Of a stretch of DNA of 64,000 nucleotides, positions 1 to 12,637 are shown in pieces (position 1 is the stretch's first letter; every line of letters starts with the position of its first letter). The DNA comes from Megamerina dolium. Lineage: Eukaryota > Arthropoda > Insecta > Diptera > Megamerinidae. The DNA lies in NCBI GenBank assembly GCA_963854835.1, contig OY978527.1:37583040-37647039 (forward strand), read 5' to 3'. Below the pieces are notes generated by a model, which was given only the letters and a program-made list of their open reading frames with translations, searched no databases and was not told where the DNA came from. A program made the translations under genes and the position numbers.

Positions 1-88
1 ACATGCGCAACGAAGTTGCCGGAATTGAACCAGAAACACCAAAACGGTGATGAAAAATGCCGAAAAAAGGGTTATCTTTGCGTGGCTG

Positions 89-291
89 TAGGCTAGGTTT
101 TTGTGGTTGCCCTCTACCTGAGAGAAAATGTGCCAGAATCGCATACCGAGCTTCTCTTTCAGTACTGCTGTGCGTATTAAATTCGGACAGTGTTAGAAAG
201 GACCATAATATAAGATGGCAGAATCCTTGTGATATTACTTTTTCAGAACTTTGTCACAGAGCTCTTTAGGAAGTATTTTTATAAATTCAAT
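89..291 (-). repeat. SINE fragment, (CCTAA)-tailed subfamily
   Basis: This stretch reads, on the minus strand, as the body and 3' end of the tRNA-derived SINE family that recurs in the window. The tail is at the left (TAGGCTAGG, a decayed TTAGG-type run), followed by the module with CTCTACCTGAGAGAAAATGTG, the GAGCTTCTCTTTCAGTACTG block, the GTTAGAAAGGACC block and the AGAGCTCTTTAGGAAG block. The same order is present at 52636-52885, also on the minus strand. The tRNA-like head is absent, so the copy is 5'-truncated or decayed. No target site duplication was recognised. Confidence 0.75.
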
Positions 292-3200
292 TTAGAAAAA
301 TTATGTCATTCTGTCCTTAAATTTTAGCTATCAATGGGTCAATGAATGATTACAAGACAGCGACAGCGACTCACAATAAAGTATATTTTCATTCATTATG
401 ATTTGAAGTGTACAAATAACGCCTTGGGAACTATGTAACCACATAACTAAGTGGGACCTGCAGAACTAATAAAATATTAAATGCTTGTTTTTTACGGTAT
501 CCACTATATTGTACAGAATTGCTTTCTTGTGACTACATGTTGTTGGGTCAAGTGTAAAATTTAAAGAGGCTTGTTGTAAATATCATAAAAATTTTCGCGA
601 TTCTCTTCGAGCATCACTCTTACTATATGCAAAATGAAATTAGCTGTTTTGCTTACCAGACAAGGCTTTGAACTCCTCGAGGTAATCCAAATTTTTTGAT
701 AACGGCGCCACGTTGGAGCCGTTTTGTTTTGAAGTTTGAATGAAAATTTTGAAAATTTCACCACACTACACTTATAAAACACACTTCCTCACACACAAAG
801 CTCTAAAGCAATTAAATCGCTCGATTGATGCTAACTTATTTAGTATTTATTTTTTTATATGTTCATTAGATATCCTTGTTTTTTAAATTCCACAATTATT
901 AAATGTGTTTTCAATGCTTTTGCAAAATTGCTGAGACTTTTTTGTTTTTTTTTTTACAAAAAAAAAATTGTTTGGCTTTTGTATATAAACATTGATATGT
1001 AAACACACAAACAAATATAACATTCGACCGGCTGGAATACTAATACTCTATATAGGTAGGATATATAGTACGCTACAAAACAACCATCTTGTGCAAGCAA
1101 AAGAATAAAACTGTTATCCTTATGAAAGGGAATGATTGAAAATATTACACATTCACACAAAATACATTACAAAAATACAAAAAAAAAAAGGAAAAGATGA
1201 CGATGCCGATGATAAAATGGAAATAATTGTAAGCTATGCTATGTATGCCGTATAAAACTCTCATGCATACAAACATACACATACATGCAATAAATACCCT
1301 CCCTCGTGCATTGAAGCGGTGACACGGTAAATATGAGTTAGAGTGTAAATATATTGTAAATAACTGTTTGAGTATGAACATGAGTGATTTCTAATATTAT
1401 GTACACTCAATGTACAGTGCTTTGAAGTATTTCATTTTCGAATACAAATTGAGTGTTTACAAGCAATCTCTCTTTCAATGAAGAAATATGAATAAATTTT
1501 GTACAATAAAAATTTATTAACATTTCAAACATATCTACATATATACTCTAACGTATGTATACAAAATGATAAGAGAGTAAGAAACATTTTGTAATTTTAT
1601 TTATTTACTCTCAACATATGAATATATACATTTGCAGTATTATTGCTTAATAATCACAACATGTTGCAAAGGTTATGCAAATATGTGAAACATATGTATA
1701 TGAGTTGATACCCACATATTATTAGTACTATAATATTGTGATTAATTAACTTCAAAAACATTACCATATAGAACTATGCTTATTTGAATCTTAATGAAAA
1801 TTATGAATTCTTGGAATTTTACAATTGCTATCATATATGTATAAGGCAATACAACCAAGGTATGTAGAAGGCAAGAGATACAAAAAAAAATATTCTCTTT
1901 CTATACTTAAATATTAACAATACGTCGTGTTTTTTTTTCTTTTTTGCAGTGGTACAAGAATGTCGACGAAAAATATTTGAAATATTTTAACCCCCCGCTG
2001 ACAATTTTAGCAATAAGAAATGCATATACACTATACATTCACATGCAAAGGATAATAAACGAGACAATATAATGCCTGTAGAAAATAGTGATACAATTGC
2101 TACTAAGCACTTTATATTGAAGTTGAGGTGTTGAAGTTGGACTATACATCAGTAATATTAAATAAGTGACTTTTTAGATTTTGGAAAAAATTGAAATATA
2201 TATCTAACCCTGAAATCGAAGAGTGGAATTAAAAATAAAGTTTATTAGGGAAATTTGAAATTGCAATAATAAAATTTGAGATGGCTTAAGTATTTGCATT
2301 TTGAAGAATGTCTATGTTGGACAAATCAAACATTCAACTTTTTTAGAAAATCTGTAATTATGTGTGGTTACTTGCGGAGTAGTGTATGGTCTAATGTTTA
2401 GAATACTCACACTTGCTATAAGACATCTACACGCACCATAGTATGAACACAATCTCATATTGACTGACTAACTGACTCATTTACACACACATATATATCA
2501 TTCTCTCTTCAAACACTTTCAACACACATAGCGGACATTCACATTTTCATCGATGAAAAATCGACACTGGCATGGCATAGGCATGAAGGACAAATAAGTT
2601 AAGTAATGCGGTAGGGTAATCGGAGAGGGTAGGCCAACACTGAATAATAATTTTATGTAGTTTATTAGAATTGGTTTCTTCATTCTATTTCGCGTCGTTA
2701 CGGTGATGGTGTGGTGTGGTATGGTGGTGGTGGTGGTGATAGTGGTGGTGGTGCTGATGACGGCAATACTAATGGTATGGCACATGGCATATATATGTTT
2801 CAGCTGCTCATTAATGTTGCAAGCTAACAACATTGCGCAGCGGCTCATTTAAACCCCAATCTCGCGATGAGGGAAATTTTTATAAATACCAACAACATAA
2901 TAAAATAATAAATTCCATATAGTATTGCCATATTATGTGTATGTGCTTATAAAAATATGCATAGTCATACGCGGACATACTATGCATAACATACAATGCA
3001 GATGTGCTTAATAAATATTGTCCACGGCATGGCATAAATATGATATGTTTTTGAAATTAGAAATTGCAATAAAGTTCATTGAATATCGAATATTGAGTTG
3101 AGCGTTTTCATGGTGGCACTTTTTAAGGGTTGCACTCTTACTAATGTATATATATGTGAGTTCATATTCATATGTAGGTGAATGTCACGAATGTGTGTGT

Positions 3201-3984
3201 ATGACACAACAGGAGGAATGAAGGTTCGTTACACGCAGCAGCAACATTATGAGTGAATTTAGGGATTTTTCTTGCAGTTGTTGTTTACTTTTAAGGGTTT
3301 GGTTTGTATATACATACATACAGATAGTACAATACATACACAAGTACATAGTCCATGTGTGGTATTTATTCTACGCTTGACTTAAAGGTGAACGCACTCT
3401 ATCCTAATGATGAATTAAAAAATCTGTTGTCTGTATTCAATGCGGACAAGACTAGAAGGGATTTATTTCGAATAGTGATGTAATTTTTATGCCAGCTTTA
3501 TTACAGATATTTTTCAGAAGTGCCGATTTTGTTTGAATTTCTGTTAGAATGATGTTGAAGTATACGATATGATGTTGGTGCGTGAAATTTTTGGATCTTT
3601 AGAAGTAGCACTTACCAATCACTGTTTTTAAACGCATTGTACTTTGCAACTTGCAATGAATAGGAGTTTTCAGAAAAACAAGTTTTGTGTGAAAATTTTC
3701 TTATAGTAAGACATAACTGATTGGCAAAAAAACATTCATAAGAAGACACATTGGTAGGGGCACTAATGAAAAATCTATATGATTTTTAGGAAGTACAAAA
3801 CGATACTTGTCACAATTTCATGACAATCTTGTCATTACTTCTGAAGTTACAGTGGCTTCAGTAAAGTCACTTTGATGATTTTGAAAACAATTAATTCAAA
3901 GCAATTTGTTTGTAGATTTTTTGTTGCTTTTTGATGTACAAAAGATCTGTTTAAGTTAAAGCTTGGCTTGTTAGTGTGTTTTTC
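292..3984. other. AT-rich non-coding DNA, no gene seen
   Basis: I see no gene here. The open frames are short and low in complexity. Simple sequence includes long A and T runs, TATA/CATA-rich stretches and a GGT/GTG-rich patch near 2701-2752. A weak 55-bp similarity links 2365-2419 with 8244-8298. Confidence 0.6.
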
Positions 3985-4905
3985 GGACTTTGCTCCTTTG
4001 AGACAAATGGTAGAGAAGTGGTGTGCTGATTTTAAACACGGGCGTACAAACATCGATGACGCCGTACGATTTGGTCGCCCAAAAAGATAGTGCTATCAAA
4101 AGAGTCCACAAAATAGTTTTCGCAAACGGTAAAGTGAAGTTGCCGGAGTTAGTTGACACCTTAGGAATATCGAAGGATCATGTCGGCTTCATTTTGCATA
4201 AACATTTGTTTATGAGAAAGCAGTTCTCGAAATGGGTGCCGCGTTTGATCACAGGGGACCAGACACAACAACGCCCCGATGATTCTGAGTACTGTTTGGA
4301 GCTACTTCAGCGAGTTGAAAAGAAGTTTTGGCGTCGGTATATAACAATGAATCAATTTTGGATCCACCACTATACTCAAGAGTCAAATTAGCAGTCAGTT
4401 GAGTGGACAGCCGCCGTCGAACCTCTACCATAGCATCCAAAAACGCAACAGTTAACTGGCAAAGTTATGGCGTCCGTATTTTGGGTTGCGCATGGAATTT
4501 TGTTCACTGATTAATCGCCCTCGAAAACGGCACTACCATCAGAAGTGATCGCTAAACGGCCAAACTGGTGCATTTGAAGGAGAAAATCGCAAAATAAACT
4601 GCTCTATCAACTGCCAATCCTATTTACCGAATTTGGTTTCCAGCGAGTTTTACCTGTTCGCAGACCTTACAAAAATGCTTGTCGCAAAGAGATTTGGCTC
4701 GAATAAAGAATATGATCGCCAAACAAGAGGCCTATTTTAAGGACAAAGATCAAATTGTTCTACAAGAAAGGTATTGGAGTGTTTGAGAAGCATTGGAATG
4801 ATTGTGTTGTTCTTGAAGGAGACTATATTGATGAATAAAGTCGAATTTGGTCAAAAAGCTGTTGTTTTAATGATTATACTATGGCGATGTATTAATAATA
4901 AATTA
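3985..4905 (+). pseudogene. Dead mariner transposase, internally deleted
   Basis: The plus-strand translation, pieced over several frames, is a mariner-family (Tc1/mariner superfamily, cut-and-paste) transposase. Recognisable blocks in order are EKWCADFKHGRTNIDD near 4013-4050, the helix-turn-helix region with KVHKIVFANGKVKLPEL and GISKDHVGFILH (4096-4200), SKWVPRLITGDQTQQR, the first catalytic region MNQFWIHHYTQES, AGKVMASVFWVAHGILF-like sequence near 4455-4505, and EFYLFADLTKML near 4648-4683. Relative to the family, the segment with the second Asp (HQDNAP) is missing, and the first catalytic Asp codon is AAT (Asn, 4350-4352). Stops and frameshifts are frequent. The style is closest to mauritiana-like mariners as I know them. 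TIRs were not found, so the boundaries are approximate. Confidence 0.85.
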
Positions 4906-7900
4906 CAGGAGTAGTGGCATTTAACAACGCCAAGGCTCGACCACTGACTCTTCATGGAAATAGTCGATTATAGATTTCAAGAGCTCTAAAATGCTAACGT
5001 CATTGGATAAACGGTATAACTCTATAGTGCTGCCTCTGTAGTATTGTAATTACTAACGTTTATTGCTATACAATGAAAAATCTTCTTCGTAATTGGCATG
5101 CACTTTCTAGAGGATGATGTTAAGTATGAGTTTTTTGGTATATCCAGCACAGTCTTAATTCATCTAAAGCTCGTGTAGAAGGTGTGATGGAAATTTTTTA
5201 AAAAAATGCAACGAAATATGTTTTGAAAAAAAAGGCTTTTGTCATAAAGACCTTCTCTCGGTAAATTTAATTAAGACATTTTTGATAACACCCCATAGAA
5301 ATAATTACATTTTATCCTTTCAGCTATAACTAATATGCATTTACAACTAGCAAAAGAGTTGATGTATATATGTGTTTTTTAACACCATATTACTTTGCAA
5401 ATTTGGCATCAACCACCATAACAAGAATTAGCACCACCCTACAACTAATATAATGAAAAATTAAATTCAATAAATGTTGGGGGAAAAAAAATGTGAAAAA
5501 AGTTTAAAGAATAGCTATATAATCATAACATACCATAAATATATACCCGGTACCAAAGTGTGGTTGCTAATTGGACGAATATACTATGGACTGGTTCACT
5601 TTAAGGTTCTTCGAGTATATTGTGTCCTTTATCAAGGCTGAAAATATTTGCATTGATATCTAGTAAAATTCCATTTACTAAATCTCATCATCGAATCTTG
5701 TATATAACATTTTGATCCCTTTGACTCTTGAACTCCTTAAAAGTTTGTAATTATTGCAGCCTTCGGTAAAGTAAGTAGTCCCAAAAATATATTTTGCTTC
5801 ATGCAACAATAGCATAGAATATTGAACAAGTTGCAATTACTCTTCCATGGAATGATTGATGGTTACTTGCGGTCTAGTACAGGAACTAGTATGAAAACGT
5901 AACGCGTGTAGAATGTAAACACAAGTGCAATGCATTGTATATTGAGAAAAACTAAAGGATATATGTATTGTATATAAACATATGCAAGCTCACACATATC
6001 CGAATAGATGGAGAGGTAAATGCATAAGGTAAACGTAAGGCATACAATTAATCGTACTGATCGGTGATGAGAATTTTAACAGATGTATAGAAACTCGTAA
6101 TACGAGTAGTTCACATTAAGCCATTGACATAAACTATGCATTCATGTACACATGTATATATGTATATGAATATAGTTAATTTTTAAATACCACCAATTTA
6201 ATAATTGTATGTTCATGTGAGCAAATGTATGTATGTATTGTACATGCTACGCTCTACAATATGAACTTCACGTACTCGTAAGGGATAATAATAATAATAA
6301 TAATAACAATAATCATATTGTAATAAGCGTGCGTTGCAATAGCAATCAATGAAATTGCAACAATAGTTTATATACATATACATGTATATATACATAGTCA
6401 TACATATATGTTTGTATATACATTTTCTTTACGTTTCGTTGAAAATATCACATAAAATATAATTGAAGCAAAACCAGACGCAATCCGACAAAGGGTTTAC
6501 ACACTTGAACAACAAGCATTGTGACAGTTGGTAATAGTATTTGTTATAGGCATTATTAAATATTAATTACATCATATGTAACGTTGAATTTCTAATAAAA
6601 CTATGCTATAATTGTAGTGTACAATATGAACTCAAATGCATAGAGACATTTCCTAGGTTATGGATGTGATATTCGTATGTATAAAATATACTCTGTAAAA
6701 TTAATTTATAGAATTTAATTTATACTTAGGTAGAAAATTGCACACTATGAATTGCTTGATTCCAAGATGTCACCCAATAAAAATTGCTACGACCGCGACA
6801 CAATCACTTACATTGGCTAATATCTGGAAATCAAGAATTTAATCGTATCCCATTTTGCACTTCAATATAGCAATGAGCCATAAGCCAGGAAATGCCCATG
6901 TAATATAAAGATATTGAGGGTAATTTAATATTCTCATCGATATGAAAACGTGAATTTTATAATTGAGTAATTGAGTGATAGTTAGCACACATTCTAAATT
7001 TGTTATAAGGCATTTATCTAATATATCATAGTTAGTTAGATTAAGTCATTTCTTTATGACTTACATATATGCAACGTACAATATATTCTTATAGGGCTAA
7101 CATATCTATTTCGGATCTTATTATTATTATTACATGATTATTTGTGTGATGTCACAGAATGTTTAAAAATGAAAATCAAAATAAATTGTGATTATTATTG
7201 TAGTGATATCACCTGAATGAATGCACCTGAATGAATCGAGTATTTGACATAATTTATGAATTTTATTCAAGTGGCGCCATCTGCATTTAGTCACATATAC
7301 TTGTCAATTTTTTTTTTTGTAATAAACATTTGCTATGCAATTTTACATGAGTTAAGATAAAAATGTCGTTTCTTATTTATTTATACATTTATATGCATTA
7401 TGTAATGTTGTAAATTGATTTGTATCAGTTGCAAGATTAATATATGTCAAGAAAAAAAAAACCTCCCAAAAATTATCAAGCAAAAACCGGAAATATATTA
7501 CAATTATGACAACAGTAAGCAACCAAGTTTGTTTTTTGCCATTTACAATATGCTAACTGGTAAAAAAAAAAAACAAAATTTCTGTTCGTATCGCAGATAT
7601 GTAGGCAAACTATTCATATCACACACAAAACAAATCAACAACAACAACATCAACTTCAATACTTTGACAAGGCACTAAATTCATATACCTACTCGTATGT
7701 AAAAATATATAATAAATACCTACATTAATATATGTGTGCGTGTGTTTGTTTGTTTTTGTTGTTGAAAATGTCCTTCTTACAGCAGCAGTAGCACAACCAC
7801 CACCACCAGCACCATTATTATCATCAGGAATATTGCGTGAACCCTTAGATTGTCTTAAACACAATTACATATGTATGTATACAAACACACACACACAGTT

Positions 7901-9229
7901 ATCAGCATTTGGAAAACACTTCCTTCCGCAATAAAATTCACCAAAAACATATATATATATATATACAAATACACAAGCATTTGCAATAAATTACTTGTAT
8001 ACATGTAGAGCAATAATGTATATTAGTATCATCTGTAGGAAATTGTGTAGCAACATATGTATACTGCTCTATGGTATACAATATTGCTAGCATAGATCAG
8101 TGATTTGATTGAGTTTTTTATATAAGATGAAAAATATGGAGAATGAAGTCAAAACAAATATTTTCTAAAAAATAAATATCACTTTTTTTCCCAAAAGTAA
8201 AGGATTTCAATCAAAGTTGTTAAGTAAACTTTAAGACTGCTTATGGTTACAAATGGATTAGTGTATGCCCTAATCTTTGTAATACTCGCATTTGGTAATG
8301 CATATGTCTCCAAACATGTGACAATGTGTGTGTGTGTGTGTGTATTTGAACTAAAAGCGTACCAAATTCATTACATTTATTTATTTATTCTATCAACTGC
8401 TGCCGCTTTTGTTGTAATTTCATATGCATTGTCGCAACCATATTTATTGTTGCCTATATGTAGGTATAATATACATACATATATTTCACCGTTGAAATGT
8501 TGCAAGGAATTTCAAAAATGTTTACTGTTATTTTTTATTTGTCAATTTTTTTTTGGTTTTGTTTTGTTCTTTCTTTCTATTTCACTATGTTGTTAATGTT
8601 GAGCTAACTACAATGCCATATATATTGTACATACGAGTATGTAGTATACAAGGATTTTCTTTAATACAAACTTTCATACATGAACATAGTTGCTGAGGCA
8701 TAACTGCCATTCTACTTTCATACATACATATGTATGAGTATGATATCAGATTAACCCTCACAAGCAGATTGCCATAGTTCACGTGAAAGCAGCACACACA
8801 TTTGTTGGTGGTAGTAATTTTGCCTTCGACTCCTTAATTATTAAATCGTGAACGCATATGAACATTTCTAATTTGTAATATACGAATACTATGCTATAAT
8901 GCAAGTACAAGTAATTGTCATCAATCGTACTCGTTCATACAGCGAACAAGAACGAGTAACCTACTAGTTTGTACTCGTACTCGTAATATCGTAGTTAACG
9001 AGTGGAATGTTTGAATTGAGTATTGCTTGCGTTTTCCGTTATCGTACATACTTACAACGTAGTAGTTTTGTATAATAGATACGTTTGATGCGTTAATGAC
9101 AAAAGAGGACTGTTGTGATACGGATTGTATCTAATCCGTACCCATTGAAACAATCGGAGCTGTGTTCGACCCCCAGAAGATTCCCTAATGCAACTTTTCA
9201 AAGTGGTGTAATAACCTAGAAATTGTTTC
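4906..9229. other. AT-rich non-coding DNA, microsatellites
   Basis: No gene was recognised. The stretch holds an (ATA)n run at about 6286-6313, a short (TA)n near 7950-7968, a (GT)n run at 8325-8342 and a dense cluster of the word ACTCGTA and its complement at 8926-8990. The 117-codon open frame at 8243-8596 is hydrophobic and partly encoded by the (GT)n run; I do not accept it as a gene. Confidence 0.6.
6286..6313. repeat. (ATA)n microsatellite
   Basis: About seven ATA units, then an interrupted continuation. Confidence 0.85.
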
Positions 9230-9735
9230 CTTCTAATATATAGTGCAGGACAGTTGACTAGCGGCTTTTATTGCAGCTTAGCTGTCACTTAGGATGCAAA
9301 TGTCTCTGGACGAGGGAAGAGTGAATAACTTTGACTTCCGTCTGAAATACACTGCAGTGATCAGGAACGCGAATTGAAACGTTTATATCGAGTTTACTCG
9401 AATATACGCCACGTCTTACCCGTCCATCAAGTTTAGAGCCATCTGTAAAGATGCAAAAGTAATTCGGTGGAAATCCCTATGCCTGCTATACTTGTCTATG
9501 TAGGAAAGCAGTGTGGAATTTCCGCTGAAAAGAGTAAAGTGGGTTGTTATAATCAAGTTAAGTGTATATATTGAAGTTAGTTATAATGTTGGCATAACCT
9601 ATGGTACTGGATGACCATTGATTCAGGACTTTAACTCTTATGGATTTTCTATGTGAGGATTTATTAAGTACCGTCCACCAGACGAACACTCCGTATATGA
9701 TTATCGGTCTGACGACTACCTTGTACTCGGTTGTT
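9230..9735 (-). pseudogene. RNase H-bearing LINE fragment
   Basis: On the minus strand, reading from 9735 leftwards, the decayed translation gives VVRPIIIYGVFVWWT (the segment after the reverse transcriptase palm), then FTDGSKLDGRV around 9430-9455, the start of an RNase H domain, then RVPDHCSVFQTEV. The same order occurs in the plus-strand LINE at 57544-59180 and in the minus-strand fragment inside 23437-24684. RNase H domains of this type occur in the I/LOA/R1-like groups of non-LTR retrotransposons. Frames are broken and no catalytic palm is left. The 3' boundary near 9230 is uncertain; 9100-9230 may belong to it. Confidence 0.75.
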
Positions 9736-9889
9736 TAGTATGAATTGTACGATTGTAAAAATCTCAACTTTAATGTCTTTTTTTCTGTTTTTTGTTTAAA
9801 ATGTACAATTATCCCTTTTATAAGTAATTTTAATTTTGATAAAAATATTGAAAAAATAATTTTGTTTATATTGATTTGACTGTGATAAT

Positions 9890-10725
9890 TAAAAATAGCG
9901 AAATTCGCGATTTGATGAAGTACAAGTTCCACCGAGGACGCTGTGTTTGGCACTGAAGTCACTTCAAAGCAGACAGTATCCCGTTGGTGTGTGAAGTTCC
10001 GTTCTGGTGACTTCGATCTGACCAATGAACCACGTGGACGCCCTGAGACGAAGGTGGATAACGATGTGCTGAAAGCCACAATCGAATTGAATCCTGCCCA
10101 AAGTCCACAATACAAATTCATTTCGATCAAATCGGCAAGGTGAAAAAGTTGGACAAGTAGGTACCATACGAATTGAACGCTATAGCGTTTTTGGCCATCG
10201 ATAACCTACCATGGATACACTGCCCGAAACGAAACATCCACCAGAAGAAGGTGATGGTGACTGTTTGGTGGTCTGGAAGCGGTATAATCCATCACAGCTT
10301 CATGAAACCGGGCAAACCGATCACGGCGAATGTCTACTGTATGCAACTGGACGAAAGTATGAGGAATCTTGCGATTAAACAGTCGAGATTGGTCAACCGA
10401 TCAACCCCCATCCAGTTGCACGTTAACGCGCGACCATAAAATGCACGAATGATAGTGCCAAAGCAAAGCTACGGGAGTTGGATTTAGAAACTCTCCATCA
10501 AAAACCATATTCACCCGACCTTGTACCCACCGACTATCACTTCTTTCGAAATTTGGACAACTTCTGGGAAGGAATAAAATTTATTTCCGAAGATGCTGTT
10601 AAAAGTGCCTTTGAGCAGTTCATCCACTCCAGTAAACCAGGCTTCTACAGCAGAGAGATAAATGAGCTACCATTGAAATGACAAAAGTTAATGATTACTT
10701 CGATTAAAAATAAAAAGTCTATACA
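9890..10725 (+). pseudogene. Dead mariner transposase, catalytic Asp lost
   Basis: Three consecutive plus-strand pieces form a decayed mariner transposase. The first (9943-10143) has TSKQTVSRWCVKFRSGDFDL, NEPRGRPETKVDNDVLKA and a helix-turn-helix layout typical of mariners. The second (10173-10439) carries KVMVTVWWSGSGIIHHSFM, NVYCMQLDESMRNLA and LVNRSTPIQLHVNARP. The third (10478-10681) carries YSPDLVPTDYHFFRNLDNF. In the family the second piece normally ends in a D-N-A-R-P-H block with a catalytic Asp; here that codon is GTT (Val, 10423-10425). The region between the helix-turn-helix and the catalytic core is missing. The third acidic region (PTDYHFF) is still visible. No convincing TIRs were found, so the ends are approximate. 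Confidence 0.88.
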
Positions 10726-10789
10726 CAGAAAACAATCGAATGAATTTCCATTTCCCCCCGTACCAATTGGTTTTTTTTTCTTTCATCCA

Positions 10790-11345
10790 AAGTGCAGTAG
10801 TGGCTATCCCAATTCTGTTGGTAATATTTTTCATTTAGTTTAATTTGCGGATTTCCTTTCTAAACACAAGAGGAACCCCTTCTAATGCTGGACTAATTAT
10901 TATCGGTATTCTGTGGTAAGGTGAAAACAAGATGAGCTCGGATTTTGCATTCAAAACACTCTCCTTTGCCCATCTTTATAATGTATTTAGATGCAAATAA
11001 AGAATATTATTGCGAAATGTGATTCCTAAATGTTGATAAACGAAGATTGAAGCTTCAGAATTGATATGTTGAAGCTGTTGGTGTGTTTTTATGCTGAATT
11101 AGTTAAACGTTATATTTTGTAGTACATCCCTACAATTGCCCAATTCCAATAAGTCCACACTGGCTTCAGTATTTGATTGTAAATCAGGAATTAATTTAAT
11201 CTTAAATACAGCTTTGCACCTTTGCCGATAAGCCATTTTAGTTTTTGAAATCCAATTTTAGCTTCATTGATCTTCTAATGTCATACCCAAATGCTTAGAC
11301 TAAATGACTACCATTTCTATTTGCTTACATGGTGTAGGTGTATTT
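10790..11345 (-). pseudogene. Jockey-like LINE fragment (RT C-terminal part)
   Basis: The minus-strand translation is badly decayed but contains KWLIGKGAKLYLRLN, followed by YNQILKPVWTYW around 11130-11180. This is the characteristic segment after the palm in jockey-type reverse transcriptases (the ILKPVWTYG region). Further left there are weaker stretches such as SLFASKYIIK near 10990-11020. The catalytic YADD segment would lie to the right of 11345 and is not seen. It lies beside the dead mariner at 9890-10725 but is a different LINE family from the fragment at 9230-9735, since both contain the same post-palm region with different sequence. Confidence 0.6.
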
Positions 11346-12621
11346 AGGAAAGTTCTTCAATAATAGCAAAAACAGGCGGCGGCATAACCAATAAAATAAA
11401 TACAAACCGCAACTAAATAGCGTTAATCAGAGCGAAGTAGAATACGTAACTGATCAAGCAAATCTGATCATTTGTTTAATTTAAAAATTTTCTATATCAT
11501 TGCTCTATCATGCTATATAACCATGAAAATGTATTTTAAACAAAGAAACAAACAAAACAAAAAAATCAATTTCATATTTAAAATTTTAATTTTTTTTTCT
11601 ATTATTATTTTTTTTTTTTTAATCTTCCATAGAGATAAAATATAAAATGAAAATTCGAAACCCTAAATAATAACTCAACTTTCACCTTTTACTTCTGTGC
11701 TCTTATACATATACTTGCATATACGAGTATTATACTATGAGTCATCCTATATATAAGTGTTGTAGGTAAGATACAAAAAAAAAAAAAAAACACATAAATG
11801 AATAAAAGTGAAATCCACTCACACAACATCATAACCAAATCCAAGAGTAGTAAACCAGAAAAGAAAAGAAACCGAAATATACACAAAATCAAAGGGATCT
11901 AAAAGTCTGGTTTCATACTACTTGCTGATCTTACCACTTGTAATAGTACATAAGATTCTGTATTCTTATTCTTTTTTATTCTTTTTCGTTTGGTCAAAAC
12001 AAGTTCTACTCGACTAAAAGCTATTGAACTTAAATATTTAATATATATACTACATATAACTCTTTCTTGATGTTGCAGTTTAATTCTACGCGAAAAAGAA
12101 AAATTCAATAAAAAATGGCTGTAAGTCGGTCGACTGTTGAATGAATTGAAAGATTGAACGATTTAGCAAACAATCATTCACATAAAGGAGATGAAATGCA
12201 TATGCACCCAAACGAGGATGCACAAATACATATGTGCTTGTAGAGGCAACTTGAATTGATATTATTACGTATATGTAAATTCAATGAATACGAAGATTAC
12301 CATGGCATGGTACATGCTTATGCATTAGGGTGTTTTAGTGCAATTTTTAGGGATTTTTTTTTGGTTCTTATTATCCAGCTCTAATCAAGTATGGTGTTGC
12401 ACTGAACTGTTGGCTGACAAATGGATCAAGTACTTAAGGGGTACAGGTCGGAGAAATATGTTTCTGAAATCACAAAATTCCGTATTTTAAACTACTTCTC
12501 TTTGTAAATCACATGTTTAGCTTTGGTGTTCACTTAATGAGATGGCTATGAAATTTCTTCCATATCCTCCTAACTTTAACATTTATAATATAAGCAACTC
12601 ACATACAGGTTGATGTACAAT
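11346..12621. other. AT-rich non-coding DNA
   Basis: Nothing gene-like was found. Long A and T homopolymer runs occur near 11590-11625 and 11775-11790. Confidence 0.6.
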
Positions 12622-12637
12622 TTAAATGTCGTTTATC
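12622..12637. repeat. Target site duplication, left copy (RTE insertion)
   Basis: TTAAATGTCGTTTATC is repeated exactly at 13538-13553 and brackets the RTE-type LINE fragment. The 16-bp length fits target-primed reverse transcription. Confidence 0.9.

Noticed and set aside
8243..8596. Hydrophobic 117-codon open frame resembling a membrane or secreted protein
   Set aside because: Part is encoded by a (GT)n run, the rest is T-rich DNA, with no conserved domain or splice context.
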